From: Mytilus edulis
Taxonomy: Eukaryota > Mollusca > Bivalvia > Mytilida > Mytilidae
Assembly (NCBI RefSeq): GCF_963676685.1
Contig: NC_092350.1
Location: 9,529,307 to 9,593,306 of the forward strand
DNA: 64,000 nt
Reading direction: 5' to 3'
Below, piece after piece: positions 12,901 through 24,829 of this stretch; the first letter of the stretch is position 1; each line of letters starts with the position of its first letter. The notes under the pieces are model-generated. The model was not told where the DNA came from and did no database searches. It was given only the letters and a program-made list of their open reading frames with translations. The position numbers were made by a program, and so were the translations under genes.

Positions 12901-12902
12901 TA

Positions 12903-13770
12903 CGAGTGGATGAAGTCTTGGATGCGTATGGTAGTTATAGAAACAAATGGTCAGGATATTCTATCTTATCCACCACGTAATGTATTTCAAGTTCAGCACC
13001 AAGTTCACATTTAGAGGCAGACACTAAAATCATGGTGCATGTGTCTGATGCAGTGAAACACGCACTTAAACGAGTCATGATTCGAACAGTCGTTAATGAT
13101 GATGTTGTCAATACTGTTTCGCTATTCCGTGACATAGGGGTAGACGTTGTGTTTGGGAGGGCAAAAGACTTTGGATTAATATCTATCAATGGCCTTTCAA
13201 ATGCACTAGGCAATGAGTGATCTGGGTGATCTGAAACACTTATTTTTATCCATGTCTTTACCTGTTGTGATATGGTTCTCTCTTTGCTTGAAAGGGGGGA
13301 AAAGACTATGTGGGAGACATTGATTGCATTTGAAGATGTGACTTTAACAAAAAGAATGATGATTAATCAGACTAAATCACCGGAGTTTTACTGTAAGATC
13401 GCACAAACTTAGCAGATGGGTATAACATGGTTAACGAAGCAAGAAAATAACTATTTGCGCAACAGGGACGGCTTTTCGAGGCTATTCCCTCAACTTGGTC
13501 TAGTCTTTTCCAGCATGTAAATAATGCAATATACTTAGGCAGGTGTTTAGGGAGACGAGCTTGGGATTGGCTCTTATGCTACCCACTCCAGGCGGGGACA
13601 AAGAGGATAACTTTTGAAAAACTTTTTGAGGTCTCATCATTTTGTCAAAAGCTTATACATTGTGGATGTAAGAAAGGATTCCGCGGTCATTTTTAATGTG
13701 GAAAATCGGGTATCCCGTGCACTGCGATGTGTGCATGTCATGGTGACTGTGAATAAACATGTATTCTTGG
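12903..13770 (+). pseudogene. Unnamed transposon-borne protein, right-arm copy
   Basis: The frame at 13032-13220 reads MVHVSDAVKHALKRVMIRTV, then SLFRDIGVDVVFGRAKDFGL and SINGLSNALGNE. Upstream, in another frame, is the EADTK-type start (near 13013). Downstream are FEDVTLT (near 13330), a segment like STWSSLFQHVNNAIYLGR (near 13490) and the Cys-rich tail CGCKKGFRG...GIPCTAMCACHGDCE (near 13660-13755). Frames change at least four times. Same family as the left-arm copy; function unknown. Confidence 0.6.
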
Positions 13771-14558
13771 CCAAATAGTAATAATTTTAAATAATTTTTA
13801 GTACTATAGTGATTTTATTTTGTTTTAATCAATCTATCAAAAACTCTAAATCGAAGAAATAGATTGAGGACTCATCTTTGAAATTTACGTCATATTTTTA
13901 ACCGGAAGTGTCAACTTTATATCTAAATATTTACAACATGCTAGAATAAGTGGTTTTGAGGATAACTTTAAGCCAAAAGTTTAATGACCAGCACAAAATA
14001 AAATCATTTCTTTACATATTGAAAAAAATGAAAATTTGAATAAAAAATTGATATTTCTCTGTCCGCCATTTTGGATATACCCGGAAGAAAGGGTTTTTAA
14101 GACATATGTCTTATGCATTGTATCCATCAGAAACACCAAAGAAACGTTCATACACAATGTAATGATAGTAGCAATACGTTAAAACACATTTCAGTTACCC
14201 TCCCTAAAAAATAAGCTTATTTAAGTACAATGTCAGCCATATTGGATTTTAACCGAAAGTGGGGTTTCTGAAGACATCTAATCTATTTAATTTATCCAAA
14301 AGTAGTAAAAAACAAAGGTCTGTACCAAAGATTATGATAGTAGCATGATAATAACACATTTTTACACGCTAGCCTTCGATATTGGGCTGATTTAAGTATG
14401 ACGTCCGCCATTTTGGATTTTACCGGAAGTGTGACATTTTTTTCAAATGCCTCCCTATCTGAAATAAAAGAGTAATAGTTGAGGAAGGTCTATGCCAAAT
14501 TTCATGCTTGTAACAGGATGTGCACAATTCGTCTGAAATATGTTTGTAGCCGCCGGAC

Positions 14559-14690
14559 TATTATGAGGGAAATCATGATAAGAATTTTAAATCCGGGAAT
14601 ATCGTATCAAAAAAGATATATATATATATATATATATATACTCCGTATGTAGGCGCTCCTGAAATGTTATTAGATGTTATTGGATCACTT
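14559..14690 (-). mobile_element. Continuation of the split Penelope-like family A fragment
   Basis: After the inserted element ends, sequence resumes with the next part of the RT C-terminus (minus-strand equivalent of the region before SRAC...), then a (TA)n run at 14613-14640 that replaces a few coding bases, and the segment matching the AAPAYGVYIS region. Confidence 0.65.
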
Positions 14691-16914
14691 TCACAGTGTA
14701 GATACTATTCTGTTAACTATCCGAAAGTCGCAATTTTCGAAGCGAGAACTTTTTGGATCACATTTTAAATTTGATGGATATACTGAATTAAACAGTAAGT
14801 TGATCATCTGTACATTGCTTTTTGATTAATTTATCTGACATCGATATTCTCAAATGGTTTAGAATTAAATTCAGCACATTCATTACTCGTATCTTTGCCT
14901 TAATCAAGAGATTTTCAAGTGCATCACTGAGGAAAATCAGTCGGTGAATACAAAAACAATCTTTTTACCCTCTTAGTGTACAAGTTAACGTAAAAACCAG
15001 ACTTAATTAACCAATTGAAGTATATTTCAAGTGGTGGTAAAAGTTTCAACCAGATCTTTGAAGCCAGAAATAAGAAAATTACACATGTTTGAATTTCTCA
15101 CTGTACGATCAGTCTCGCTTGTATATTTTGAAACTCTATGATCAGTCTTTATCTCACTGTATTCTAGTGGTGATTGCAAAGTTATTGATAGTGTGTACTC
15201 GACTTACTACATGAAGTATAAGAATGTTTAAATGTTGCTAAAATAAGAGTTGGAAGGTTTGTTGTATATATAAGTTTCAGAAATGTTCTCCGTTATACTT
15301 AAAATTGCACAAACACACAGATTTCATTATCATATACAAATGCATGCATTTACACACATTGGAGGCCGTTCTTTAGTCTATAATTGATCACATTTCCTTC
15401 ACTTAGTACAGTGGGTATAAACGCTTGAATGGTCGCACCAGCCTTTAACCTACCAACCGATTTTTTAGGTGGAAAATCCTGTTAAAAAGGATGGAAGTAC
15501 ATAAGCAAATTATTATCATTTTCACAAGTTGCCCCGAAATTATCAAATGTAATCAGTACAATGACATATATGGATTAAATCAGAAATCGCTTTAAGTAAA
15601 CTGATAAAATCCTTTTCATTTTAAATTCATTCGTTATTGATACAGGTAATGATTTCTGTAAACTTACCCAAATTATCTCACATGAACTATCCCCCTACTC
15701 AAAGCTTTCTTTATCCATTTTTTGTAATTTTAAAAGAGAAAAGCTTGATTTATGTTATCATCAATTGGTCAACGGCGGACGATGTAAATAATCTTTAAAA
15801 ATGTAACAGCTAAACAGATTACTCCAACGATACACTATGAAAGAGTCCACAAGTGAATCAAGTATTGCTTTCAGGCATTTAATTTTAAATAAGACTGAGG
15901 GAACAAAAATACAAGTATTTTGCCGTCTACAAAAATCATCAGAAATATATTTGTATTGTCTGATGAAAGAAATTACACGTTATAGTTCCCTGGACAGTTC
16001 ATAATATCACATAGACACGTATATACCTTCAAATTGCCGGGTTTCTTTTCTTCAAAATCACGACTGGTCATACAGTCAAAAATCTGAAATCGCTTCTAGA
16101 ATACAGTCAGTTCTAGACTGATCGTACAGTAATTTATTTTGGGATCCTCAAGGAAAACATAGTTTTTTTTTATGGGAAATACGAATATTCTTCTTAAATA
16201 CAAATAGAATATTGAAAATATATAGAATATATATAACTGTAAACTGAAGCAAATACTTGCAATGAAAGATTATTTGCTTTGTACTACGAGAGCAAAATTG
16301 TCCATCGATTTCACTTTTTTCTATCAAGTTGGTATGATGCACACGTATATTTTATATTTTAAAGCATATTTTTGTTACAGTTACTCATATTTATGATGCT
16401 ACGAACAATTTTAAATATATATAAATTATGGTTACAGAAAAATAAAGATTACAACAAACGGGGTCGCAGTGAGATACTAGTTACCCCTATTAGAAAAGTG
16501 TTTTGATCTGGCAGAGTATCATGGGCAAAGAACCCTTTCAATATTTGAAGAAATAACAAATGCTCAGATGGCAGAAAAAAAAAGAATACAAAACTTTAGG
16601 TATTTCCACCGAAAAGTTAAATTCAATTCTATGTATTATGCCCATGTTTACCGTTATGATTTTACCAACGTGATATCCAATCGACCGATGTTGTAGAATA
16701 ACCCGTTACGTCTCTCAATCCCTTAACCAAATTGTAGACATCATCAAAACTAATCAGGAATTTACCCACATAAATAGTAATGATTTTTTTAGTGTTACAT
16801 TTCGCTCAAAAAATATGTTGACGTTATAAATAAATGTTTAAAATAAATTATTATCATGAAATTGTATTGTTAGATTAATATGTATAAAGATATAAAAGAA
16901 AAAGTAAAATAAAA
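14691..16914. other. AT-rich stretch, no gene recognised
   Basis: No reading frame with a recognisable domain. The only open frame of note (16148-16342, minus) is Lys/Ile/Phe-rich and not gene-like. Confidence 0.5.
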
Positions 16915-17060
16915 AAAATACTGAACTCAGAGGAAAATCAATTCGGAAAGTCCATAATCACATGGCAAAATCAAATAACAAAACGCATCAAAAACAAATG
17001 GACAAGAACTGTCATATTCCTGACTTGGTACATGCATCTATAAAGGAAGATACGGTAAAT
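16915..17060 (-). repeat. R4 repeat-tail fragment
   Basis: Matches, inverted, the region 37975-38120 (segments around CATTCGTTTTTGGTGCGTTT and the CACATGGCAAAATCAAATAA stretch). Probably a truncated retroelement 3' end. Confidence 0.55.
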
Positions 17061-17109
17061 GCACTAAATAACGTGTAATATGCTGTATTTAAATCCAAAT
17101 CAATATATC

Positions 17110-17680
17110 ATCCAAAACTGCCTCCACCTTTTACATAAACTAACAGAATGGAAAATGGTTAAACTACTTTAAAAACGCTGAAACTTTTAATAGCAAAACT
17201 TCGGATTTCATACTCCGTAAAACACGTTACAGATGAAGAGTTCAACGCTAAACAATGTTATTATAATGAAACGCATGAATTTATCAAATAATTATGTACA
17301 CACTATACAGATTCTGAGAGGAGCTGCTCCTACAGGAATTTCGTCAAGTCTACTCAACTTATTACAGAATTGTACTGAAATGAAAAAAATATAGTGGTTA
17401 ATACTTTAGAAATTCAAAAGTGGCTTTTGTTTGATTAATTGGGCTATAATGGAAAACAGTGTGATTATCATACAAGTGAAACGTTAGGCTAGCTATAAAA
17501 CCATGATTAGTCCGCCTTTCCTAGGTTAGAAAATGCCTATACAAACTCAGAAATAAGACAGTTGTGTTCCATTCGTTTGATGTGTTTGATTTTGGCATTT
17601 TATAAAGGACTTTCAGTTTTGAATTGTCCATAGAGTTCGGTTTTTTTCTTTATTCTACTTTGAGCCAAAATTATTATTCA
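17110..17680 (+). repeat. R4 repeat tail with upstream part
   Basis: 17280-17450 resembles 38690-38850 and 17480-17680 resembles 37915-38125 and 27960-28110. The order of the two parts differs between copies. The R4 tail sits about 60 bp downstream of GIMAP exon A. Confidence 0.5.
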
Positions 17681-17739
17681 AAATTGTTACACTAGAAGTT
17701 GAGGATACTTAAACGCATATTTAGCTTCTATAATGTTAC

Positions 17740-18569
17740 CTACCAACTACTATCTTTATCGCAAATTTCTTTCCTGATTTCTTCACGGACTTTCCCCATT
17801 CTCTCTTCATACTCTTGCTTTAACATTTGAATTTCCGTTTTTTCTTGTTGCAACTGCATTTTCATTTGCATTTTCAATGTTTCCCTGAAGTCATCTTGCG
17901 TTTTTTTGTATTTTTCATGGAGTTTCTCTTCTATTTCCCTTTCTCGTTGCTGTATTAGTGCTTCTGCGGTCTTAAATATAGGATCATCTATTACGGGGTT
18001 AGATTTTGTCAGTGCTTCGATCATGGTTATAAGACATTTTACTTGCTCTTTGCTCTCGTCTTTGTTAAATTCATTGTTAAAAAGAATACAACGGTTTTGA
18101 CAGTCCTCCAGGAATTGTCGGAGGGACTTTGGAGCTGTTTTCAAGTGATCTTTGAGCGTTACACCCTTTTTCTGTAGTTGATCTCCATGTGTAAAAACAA
18201 CTACCACTCTATCTTTCATTTCTTGTTTGAAATATCTCAGAAATATCGTTATAGCGTCTGTATCTTCCTTTCGAAATCTACCTACTTCCATTACGAAGAG
18301 CACAGCATGTAAACCTGGTGCACCAATATGGACGCATCTTTTTATTTCATTTCCAATTTCGGTCGAATCCTTTTCTGTGTCAAATATTCCCGGAGTAACA
18401 ATAATTAAAACATCTCTACCGTCTATCCTAGTCTTCTTATATTGAGAAATTTGTGTCAAACTGCCAGCTTGCAAACTAGATTTGAAAAATTTCCCTCCAC
18501 ACAAGGTATTCGCAGTTGCATTTTTTCCTACTCCCGTTTTTCCCACTAAAGCAATCCTCAATTCGGTTT
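17740..18569 (-). CDS. AIG1/GIMAP-type GTPase exon A, two key G-motif residues replaced
   Basis: About 273 residues of an AIG1-type G domain followed by a coiled coil. Numbering from the codon at 18561, which is Leu in the spliced product: P-loop GKTGVGKN at 7-14, G3 VTPG at 55-58, the GIMAP core LFVMEVGRF near 88-96, G4 FTHGD at 123-127, G5 RCILFNN at 157-163, Glu/Lys-rich coiled coil 200-265. The Ser/Thr after the P-loop Lys, which binds Mg2+, is Asn14, and the Asp of DxxG is Val55; exon B has both normal residues. There is no Met start: a splice acceptor (CTTGTAG) lies just upstream at 18570-18573, so at least one 5' exon lies further right. A strong donor-like GTAGGTAAC overlaps the TAG stop at 17740. 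Family members bind GTP at membranes and have immune roles; in bivalves they are immune-associated. GTP binding by this copy is doubtful. Confidence 0.85.
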
Positions 18570-18589
18570 CTACAAGTATATGAGATTAA

Positions 18590-18850
18590 CCCAGATATTA
18601 CTCATAGTATATTATATATATTCACGAAACATATCAAATGGTCACAGGAAAGGGAGGGTTGGGTGTCCACACACATATTTACCCCCGCCACATTCTGTAT
18701 GTGCCTGTCCAAATCGAGTGCCTTTAATGCATTGGTTATCGATTGTTGCTCTTAATCATATTTTTTTTTCGTTCATTGTTTTGTACTTAAATCAGGAATA
18801 TGTTCTCGTTTTCGATGTTTTAAATTTGTCATTTCGAGTCCTATCATAGT
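18590..18850 (+). repeat. R3 repeat-tail fragment
   Basis: Contains the GTGCCTGTCC...TCGAGTGCC and TTTTTCGTTCATTGTTTTGT pieces that also occur in the fuller R3 copy at 28140-28450. It lies directly upstream of GIMAP exon A, in the intron if that gene continues to the right. Confidence 0.55.
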
Positions 18851-19815
18851 ATGTAACAATGTTTTACATTTTAACGAGAGAAATTTATGTATAACTGAAA
18901 AATTATTAAACCAGGGTTTTCGATATCACAAACTAGTCAAAACATTTACTAAACTTTATCATCGGTATAAGGACATCATTCGTAAATATAGCTCAACATG
19001 CAGACGTCTTATACGTTCAGGTATTTCTCATCCAATTTTTAATAGAAATATTCTTTAGAAAGCACAAAAATGTCAGTATTTACCTCACAAACTAACAAAA
19101 CCTTTAAATAGCCTTATTAAGAAGGGATATAGTTACGATACTGTTGTCAGGTCATTAAAGATTGCATATTTGGAGTTAATATTGATTCACATATAGGGTC
19201 TTTGCACAGGAACTAACTCATTTATTCAAAAACCAGTTGTTGACATGACACGGGTTATGTTCTTCTCATATATGTTATGATGGTATGATACTAAACCCCT
19301 AACGGGATGGATTGTGCCTGATATTCATATGATGAAATCATAATCTTTCAATCAGTTTAATTGAAGTCTGGAGCTGGCATGCTAGTAGTCGGTTGTCATT
19401 TATGTATTATTGTCATTTTGTTTATTTTCTTTGGTTACATCTTCTGACATCAGACTCGGACTTCTCTTGAACTGAATTTTAATGTGCGTATTGTTATGCG
19501 TTTACTTTTCTACATTGGCTAGAGGTATAGGGGGAGGGTTGAGATCTCATAAACATTTTTGCGCCTGTCCCAAGTCAGGAGCCTCTGGTCTTTGTTAGTC
19601 TTGTATTATTTTTAATTTTAGTTTCATGTGTACAATTTGGAGTTTAGTAAGGTGTTCATTATCACTGAACTAGTATATATTTGTTTATGGCACAACTGAA
19701 GGACGCCTCCGGGTGCGGGACATCGAAGACCTGTTGGTGACCTTCTGCTGTTATCTTTTCTATTGTCGGGTTGTTGTCTCTTTGACACATTCCCCATTTC
19801 CATTCTCAATTTTAT
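18851..19815 (+). mobile_element. Penelope-like family B fragment, copy 1 (RT C-terminus plus 3' UTR)
   Basis: The same sequence as 39687-40695 with scattered changes. The coding part is broken by a TAG near 19056 and by a missing base near 19172. The 3' UTR runs through GTAGTCGGTTGTCATTTATG and ends in the reverse of R2, TTCCCCATTTCCATTCTCAA, at about 19815. Confidence 0.8.
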
Positions 19816-19935
19816 TGACTATGCAGTTTTGATTATCCTCATGGTTGAAAGCCGTACAGTGTTTTGTAGTTTGTAACTTCTGTGTCATTTGGCCTCTGGT
19901 GGAGAATTGTTTCATTGGCAATCAAACCACATCTG
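19816..19935 (+). repeat. R3 repeat-tail fragment
   Basis: Contains TTGTTTCATTGGCAATCAAA near the end, the R3 signature, and the upstream TGTGTCATTTGGCCTCTGG piece. It is joined directly to the end of the Penelope-like copy. Confidence 0.65.
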
Positions 19936-20029
19936 CTAAGATTTAAATTTAACCTGTCTGATTAACATGTTATTTGATCTTTAAAAAAATCCCTCTTGAT
20001 TGATATCACACCAGGACCATTTAAAAGAA

Positions 20030-21480
20030 ATATTTCAATTCATACTAAATTGACAACGTTGCATGTTACAGAATAAACAACTAAATAGTACACGTCTAAA
20101 GATTCATCAACACCGCAATTTAAATTGATTTTAGAAAGAATAAGGATTCGTCTCCCTCACAGCATCGGGCAAAGTCCGAAAGTTCGAAGGATTTTTAGTA
20201 GTGAAATGTCTTAACAGGAACTTTAAGAATTGCAACAATTGTCCATTTATCTGTGAAATCGAATCCTGCTAAAAACCATGATATGAAATATGGCAAATTT
20301 TATGTATGTCAAACCATTGTTGGCAATGTATCACAAAAGAGTTTGCAATAAACAGCGCAACTGGTAATCCTACTTATTCTTTAAAATCATATACAAAGGA
20401 TGAAAGATAACAAAATTACAAAAAAAACAACATAGTTGGAACATCAACTAAACATTCATTCTAAAGTGTTGACTACTATATATTCTTTCCAAAGTTAAAG
20501 ATGGCCTTCAAAAATATTTTTATGACATATATTTAACCAGTGGTGTCAATCCAATATGGATTCTCAACAATTCTCAAGATCTAATCCTTAATCTCAGATC
20601 ACAATCACTGCAATTTTTGAGGTAACATTAAGACCTTTGATTTTCATTCGCTTTACACTACTATTCACCATGAAGGTTCGACTTCACCATCTCATTAAAC
20701 ACAGCTTTTTCTATAATTTTATGATAATAGAACTACACTGATACTATCAGAAAAATACAGTGAAGATGCTATTATTAAAATGCTGTACTTTTTGGTCGAC
20801 AATATATTTGTTGAGTTTGGAGGATTGATATTTCAACAGACAATCGGTATACCAATGTGTACTTCTTGTACACAACTTCTGGCTGACTTGTTTTTGTATT
20901 GTATGAAGCAGAATTTATTCAGAACCTTTTAAAAAACAAAAAACAAAAACAAAATTGAAATATTCTTGAATTTTACTTTCAGATATATTGATGATGTACT
21001 ATAACTAAATAACCCATATTTCAGTCAGTACGTGCATCTCATATACCCCAGAGAACTTGAAATTAAAGATACTACTAATACAAGCAGGACTGATTCATAG
21101 AATGACTCATCCCTTGATCTTTTCCCTCAATATATACACATATGGACGACTTCACACTAAAATCTATGACAAACGGGATGGATGATTTTAACTTCCCAAT
21201 GATTAATTTCCAATTTCTCAGTAGTAACTTAATCTCTGTTCCGTCGTATGGTGTTAACTTATCTCAGTTGATACGTTATGCACGTGCATGTTCACACTAT
21301 ACTGACTTCATATACCGGACGGTGGTCCTTACGCAGAAAATGCTCCATCATAGATATGAGGATGACAGATTAAAACTGACAATCTGTTAATGTTATGGAC
21401 ACCCTCACAAATTGGTTGATCTATTATATGTGTATGTGTCTAAGATAATAAATGACATTTTTACCACTTCTTAGATTCTG
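20030..21480 (+). mobile_element. Penelope-like RT relic covering most of the RT domain
   Basis: Read in pieces: TFDFHSLYTTIHH (near 20634-20672), ILS...DAIIKML then FQQTIGIPMCTSCTQLLADL (near 20830-20890), FRYIDDVL (near 20980-21003) with both catalytic Asp, a YPRELEIKDTT segment, and the C-terminal NLSQLIRYARACSHYTDF (near 21255-21310). FDF..LYT.I.H, G.PM......LLADL and YIDD in this order look like a Penelope-type reverse transcriptase; that assignment is by motif only. Many stops and frameshifts. No GIY-YIG endonuclease is recognised. Confidence 0.7.
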
Positions 21481-21639
21481 GTTTAAAATCTACATGTATA
21501 TGTCGGCTGTCTGTACCAAACATTACCTATTCTCGAATATGACTTTTATACCGAGTGTAAATTTGCATTACTATATGACATGTCACGGTAGTTTGTTCAT
21601 CCAACATTCATGTATACAAAAGAAGATGTGATACATGTA

Positions 21640-21730
21640 TGATTGTCAATGAGACAACTCTACATAAGAGACCAAAATGACACAGAAAATAACAACAATA
21701 GGTCACCGTACGGCCTGCAACAATGAGCAA
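21640..21730 (-). repeat. R3 repeat-tail fragment
   Basis: GAAGATGTG...TTGTCAATGAGACAACTCT is the reverse of the R3 end, followed by the GGTCACCGTACGGCC piece. Same orientation as the copy at 54095-54245. Confidence 0.7.
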
Positions 21731-22099
21731 AGCCTCTACTGTATTTATTTTAATGTGTCTGTTATGGTTTCGAATGAATACTAGTAATGTGTTATGTTGG
21801 ATCGTTTGTTGTCCAAATATTCATAAAATTGCCATTTAATACCATTATTGTTATATTTCCGAACATGACTGTTTAATACCGATCGTTATACGACTTATCT
21901 CGGTATTTTGTACATCTAACATTCATGTAGTCATTTTTTATGTTTCTGTAATGGTTTGGATAACCTGTTATGTCTTATCGTTTGAAGACCAAATAATTAT
22001 AAAATTGCCTTTCAAAACATCATTGTCATAAAAATTCTTTGAACGAATATAGTGAAAGTTATTTTATAAAGTCTGAGATTGCATGTTGGTTACGTAAGC

Positions 22100-23035
22100 G
22101 CCTCACTGTTTTTTTTTTATATCATTCATTTAGAGTATTTTCAACACAACGTATCCATTCTGAATGGTACATATTTCTGTTTTGCATGGTGTATAACAAT
22201 TTATACAAAATACATGAAATCTTATCTTGCTTACTACACATGAATCTTTTCCATAGACCAATCATCCTACTTTTAATAAATACATCAATAGGATATTTAC
22301 CTAGTTCTCCATATAAAATACAATTTGGAGTTGACTTCTTAAAATTTAAAATAATCTTATAAAACTGTAAGAATAACGATTCAACAGTATTATTGTTATT
22401 AAAACCACACACATGCTACCATTGTGTCAAACATTTGTAATTGCAAATCAATAGGTAATCCTAGACTTCTACATTTTAGTAACATACTGTACATGGTTTT
22501 TCTACCGTGTTCTAACAGTTTATTCTGGTTATTTTTAAAGGAACCGTTATAAATAAATATAATACCCAAATAAGCAAATTCATCCCCATTCAGTGTAAAT
22601 ACAGGTTTATCAAGGGATTTATGTTTCCTAAATACAACAACTTTTTGTTTTTAACGCATTAATTTCAAGTTTCCAAGTCTTACAATATAAATAAATGGAA
22701 TTAAGTGCAGCTTGTAACTCAACCTCAGATTCAGCAAGTATAACAGTGTCGTCAGCACATAATAATGAATACAATCTTAAATAGACAGAATTTCATCAGT
22801 ATCAAGAACAGTATGAACAGCATTCCAAACATCTGACGACCCATCATATGCATTAGATACAAACTGGACTAAATCATTAAGAAACAGCGAAAATAGTACA
22901 GGAGACAGGTTTTCTCCCTGTCTAACACCAACATTACTTTGAAAAAATCTGATATTTGACTACCCTGTCGTACACAAGATTTAGCATTTTCATACATAGC
23001 ATGTGTATCTTGCTGTTGTTGTTTTGCAGACGACA
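22100..23035 (-). pseudogene. LINE reverse transcriptase fragment (motifs B, C and C-terminus)
   Basis: Minus strand: KSCVRQG and then VGVRQGENLSPVLFSLFLND (motif B, near 22865-22930), LCADDTVILAESE (catalytic motif C with both Asp, near 22735-22770), KTWKLEINALK, LNGDEFAYLGI, and the C-terminal region NCILYGELGKYPIDV...LYKLLYTMQ in the open frame 22122-22412. Frames shift at about 22790 and 22660 and again before the last segment. The endonuclease and N-terminal RT are missing; the 5' truncation falls near 23035. The B motif differs from that of the LINE at 1-4365, so it is a different lineage. Confidence 0.8.
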
Positions 23036-23179
23036 TTGTTTTAATATTTGTACTTTTCGAAACGGAACTGATAAAATTCCGACAACGACCGGAAGTGAAA
23101 AGGCTGTATTAGCCTTTAAATAGGGCTCATACGGTCTTTTCAGTATTGGACCGGGCCGAAAAGCAAGATAGATCACGTG

Positions 23180-24130
23180 ATTTATATGACCAGGACGACG
23201 TCACTAGTATGACACATGCTGTTTTGGTAGTATGAGGGCTGTTGTAATCGTATTATTTAATAAATCTCTACACAACTGACAAATTTATTTCTACAATTCA
23301 AAGCCTTAACTTTTTGATTTATATTATCTTTACACTCATTTAAAAATATACCTACTGCGAAAACATTTTACAAATATATAAATGATGTTTACCTATATAT
23401 TTAAAACTTGAAAATTTTAGAGTTTCGGTTATCATTTTCTTGGAAATATACGAAGTTTTGAAACATTTGTTAAAGTTCGTGTTGGGAGCACTATTTCCGG
23501 AAAAAAGACTTATATATAAAAGTAAGCAAATTGCAGGGCGCAAGCGATTGTTTTTGTATACTTTTATACCGAAAATGAAAAGTTTAAAATGGGATATCAG
23601 CAAGTTTGTGAAACACAGCGTATGATCAATTTTATTCTTTATTCTACAAAACGTCTACGTTTTTTGTAGCGAGAAATATGTTTAACAAAAATGTTATTTT
23701 CTGTGATATGCAGGGAGGGACGTATGACATTTGTGCCGATTTAAAAAATGTTCATTCTTTCATTTTCGCCCATTTCATTTTTTCATTTGCGCCGATTTTA
23801 TATTTGCTTCTTATTAGATTTACAGTTAAGTTAATACTTGTACATGTACTATACCATTGGTGAAATCTGGTTATAAATGTTGTTTACTTTTGTTGAAGTT
23901 AATTTTGATTCATATTGTTCTGAAACTTCGTTGTAACATTATTGACATGTTGCACACTGAAACGAGCCAAGGAGTCAATTCTTTGATCATCGATGGCTAT
24001 ACATATCGGAAGGTCAGCATATCTTCTGGAGTTGTATCTTGTTGGCCTTCTTCCACCTCCGTATGGTGAGCAGGGGACAACAGTTATATACATGTTATAA
24101 TTGACAATTCATTACATTTGTACAAGTGGC
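23180..24130. other. AT-rich stretch, no gene recognised
   Basis: Several short open frames on both strands lack domains. An AAGGCT...AGCCTT hairpin lies just to the left, near 23100-23120. Confidence 0.45.
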
Positions 24131-24220
24131 TGACGGAAGAGGTCTATAATGATAACTGAAAAATAACATGACTTAGATTGAGAGTTGTCTCATTGGCACT
24201 CATCCCACATCTTCTTTTAT
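24130..24220 (+). repeat. R3 repeat-tail fragment
   Basis: Ends with GAGAGTTGTCTCATTGGCAC and CACATCTTCTTTTAT, the R3 terminus. Confidence 0.7.
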
Positions 24221-24269
24221 CTATTCACCTGTAATTTACCTGTTAAAAAAATCGGCGCAAATGCAAAAC

Positions 24270-24300
24270 GCCGACAGGGAGACGACGACGACGACGACGT
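24270..24300. repeat. GAC trinucleotide run
   Basis: GGGAGACGACGACGACGACG followed by ACG and TTTT. Confidence 0.8.
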
Positions 24301-24596
24301 TTTAAGAATTTGATTATTGATTAAATTTAAATTAGCTATATTTTCTTTTTTTTTGTTAGGTTTAACATGTTGCTTCATTTTTTTTTTATGTTTTGAAAAT
24401 ATGCACGATTCATTCTGTTGCTTTACGAAATCTATTCAACAGCTGCCAAAATTGAATAGCATGATTACAAGTACTCTGGGAGAATTCTTCTATACTATAA
24501 TTAATTGATATACACCTATGTTGATATTAATAATACCGATATTAAAGAGTTTCGATAGAGGTATTTTTTATTAAAACACAGTTACAGAGGTATCTG

Positions 24597-24745
24597 TTAT
24601 GCTCTTCAACTTTGACTTTATTTGGCCTTTTTAACTTTTTTGGATTCGAGCGTCACTGATGAGTCTTTTGTAGACGAAACGCGTGTCTGGCGTATATACT
24701 AAATTTAGTCCTGGTATCAATGATGAGTTTATTTATTTCATCCTT
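24597..24745 (+). repeat. R1 dispersed repeat, partial copy
   Basis: Contains ATGCTCTTCAACTTTGACTT, GCGTCACTGATGAG and a core GACGAAACGCGTGTCTGGCG, and ends in TCCTGGTATCAATGATGAGT. The other half of R1 is missing. Confidence 0.75.
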
Positions 24746-24829
24746 TCAGGCTCTGGTATATTAAATGAATAAAAAATCTCATACCTCCCTATTTTAATTA
24801 CGTTCAATCACCTACTATTCCGTATCTAT

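Larger units (their letters stand above)
10643..14558. mobile_element. Palindromic 3.9-kb mobile element with about 1.45-kb inverted arms
   Basis: The left arm 10643-12096 and right arm 13116-14558 are inverted copies of each other with moderate divergence. The outer ends are GTCCGGCGGCT and AGCCGCCGGAC. Both ends are fixed independently because the Penelope-like fragment is interrupted exactly there and resumes on the other side. Each arm carries the 3' half of the same unnamed gene, with its 3' end pointing outward, followed by about 800 bp of 3' sequence with repeated CTTCCGGT...AAAATGGCGGAC motifs. The middle (12097-13115) holds a further direct partial copy of the gene. I could not find a clear target duplication. 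Confidence 0.75.
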
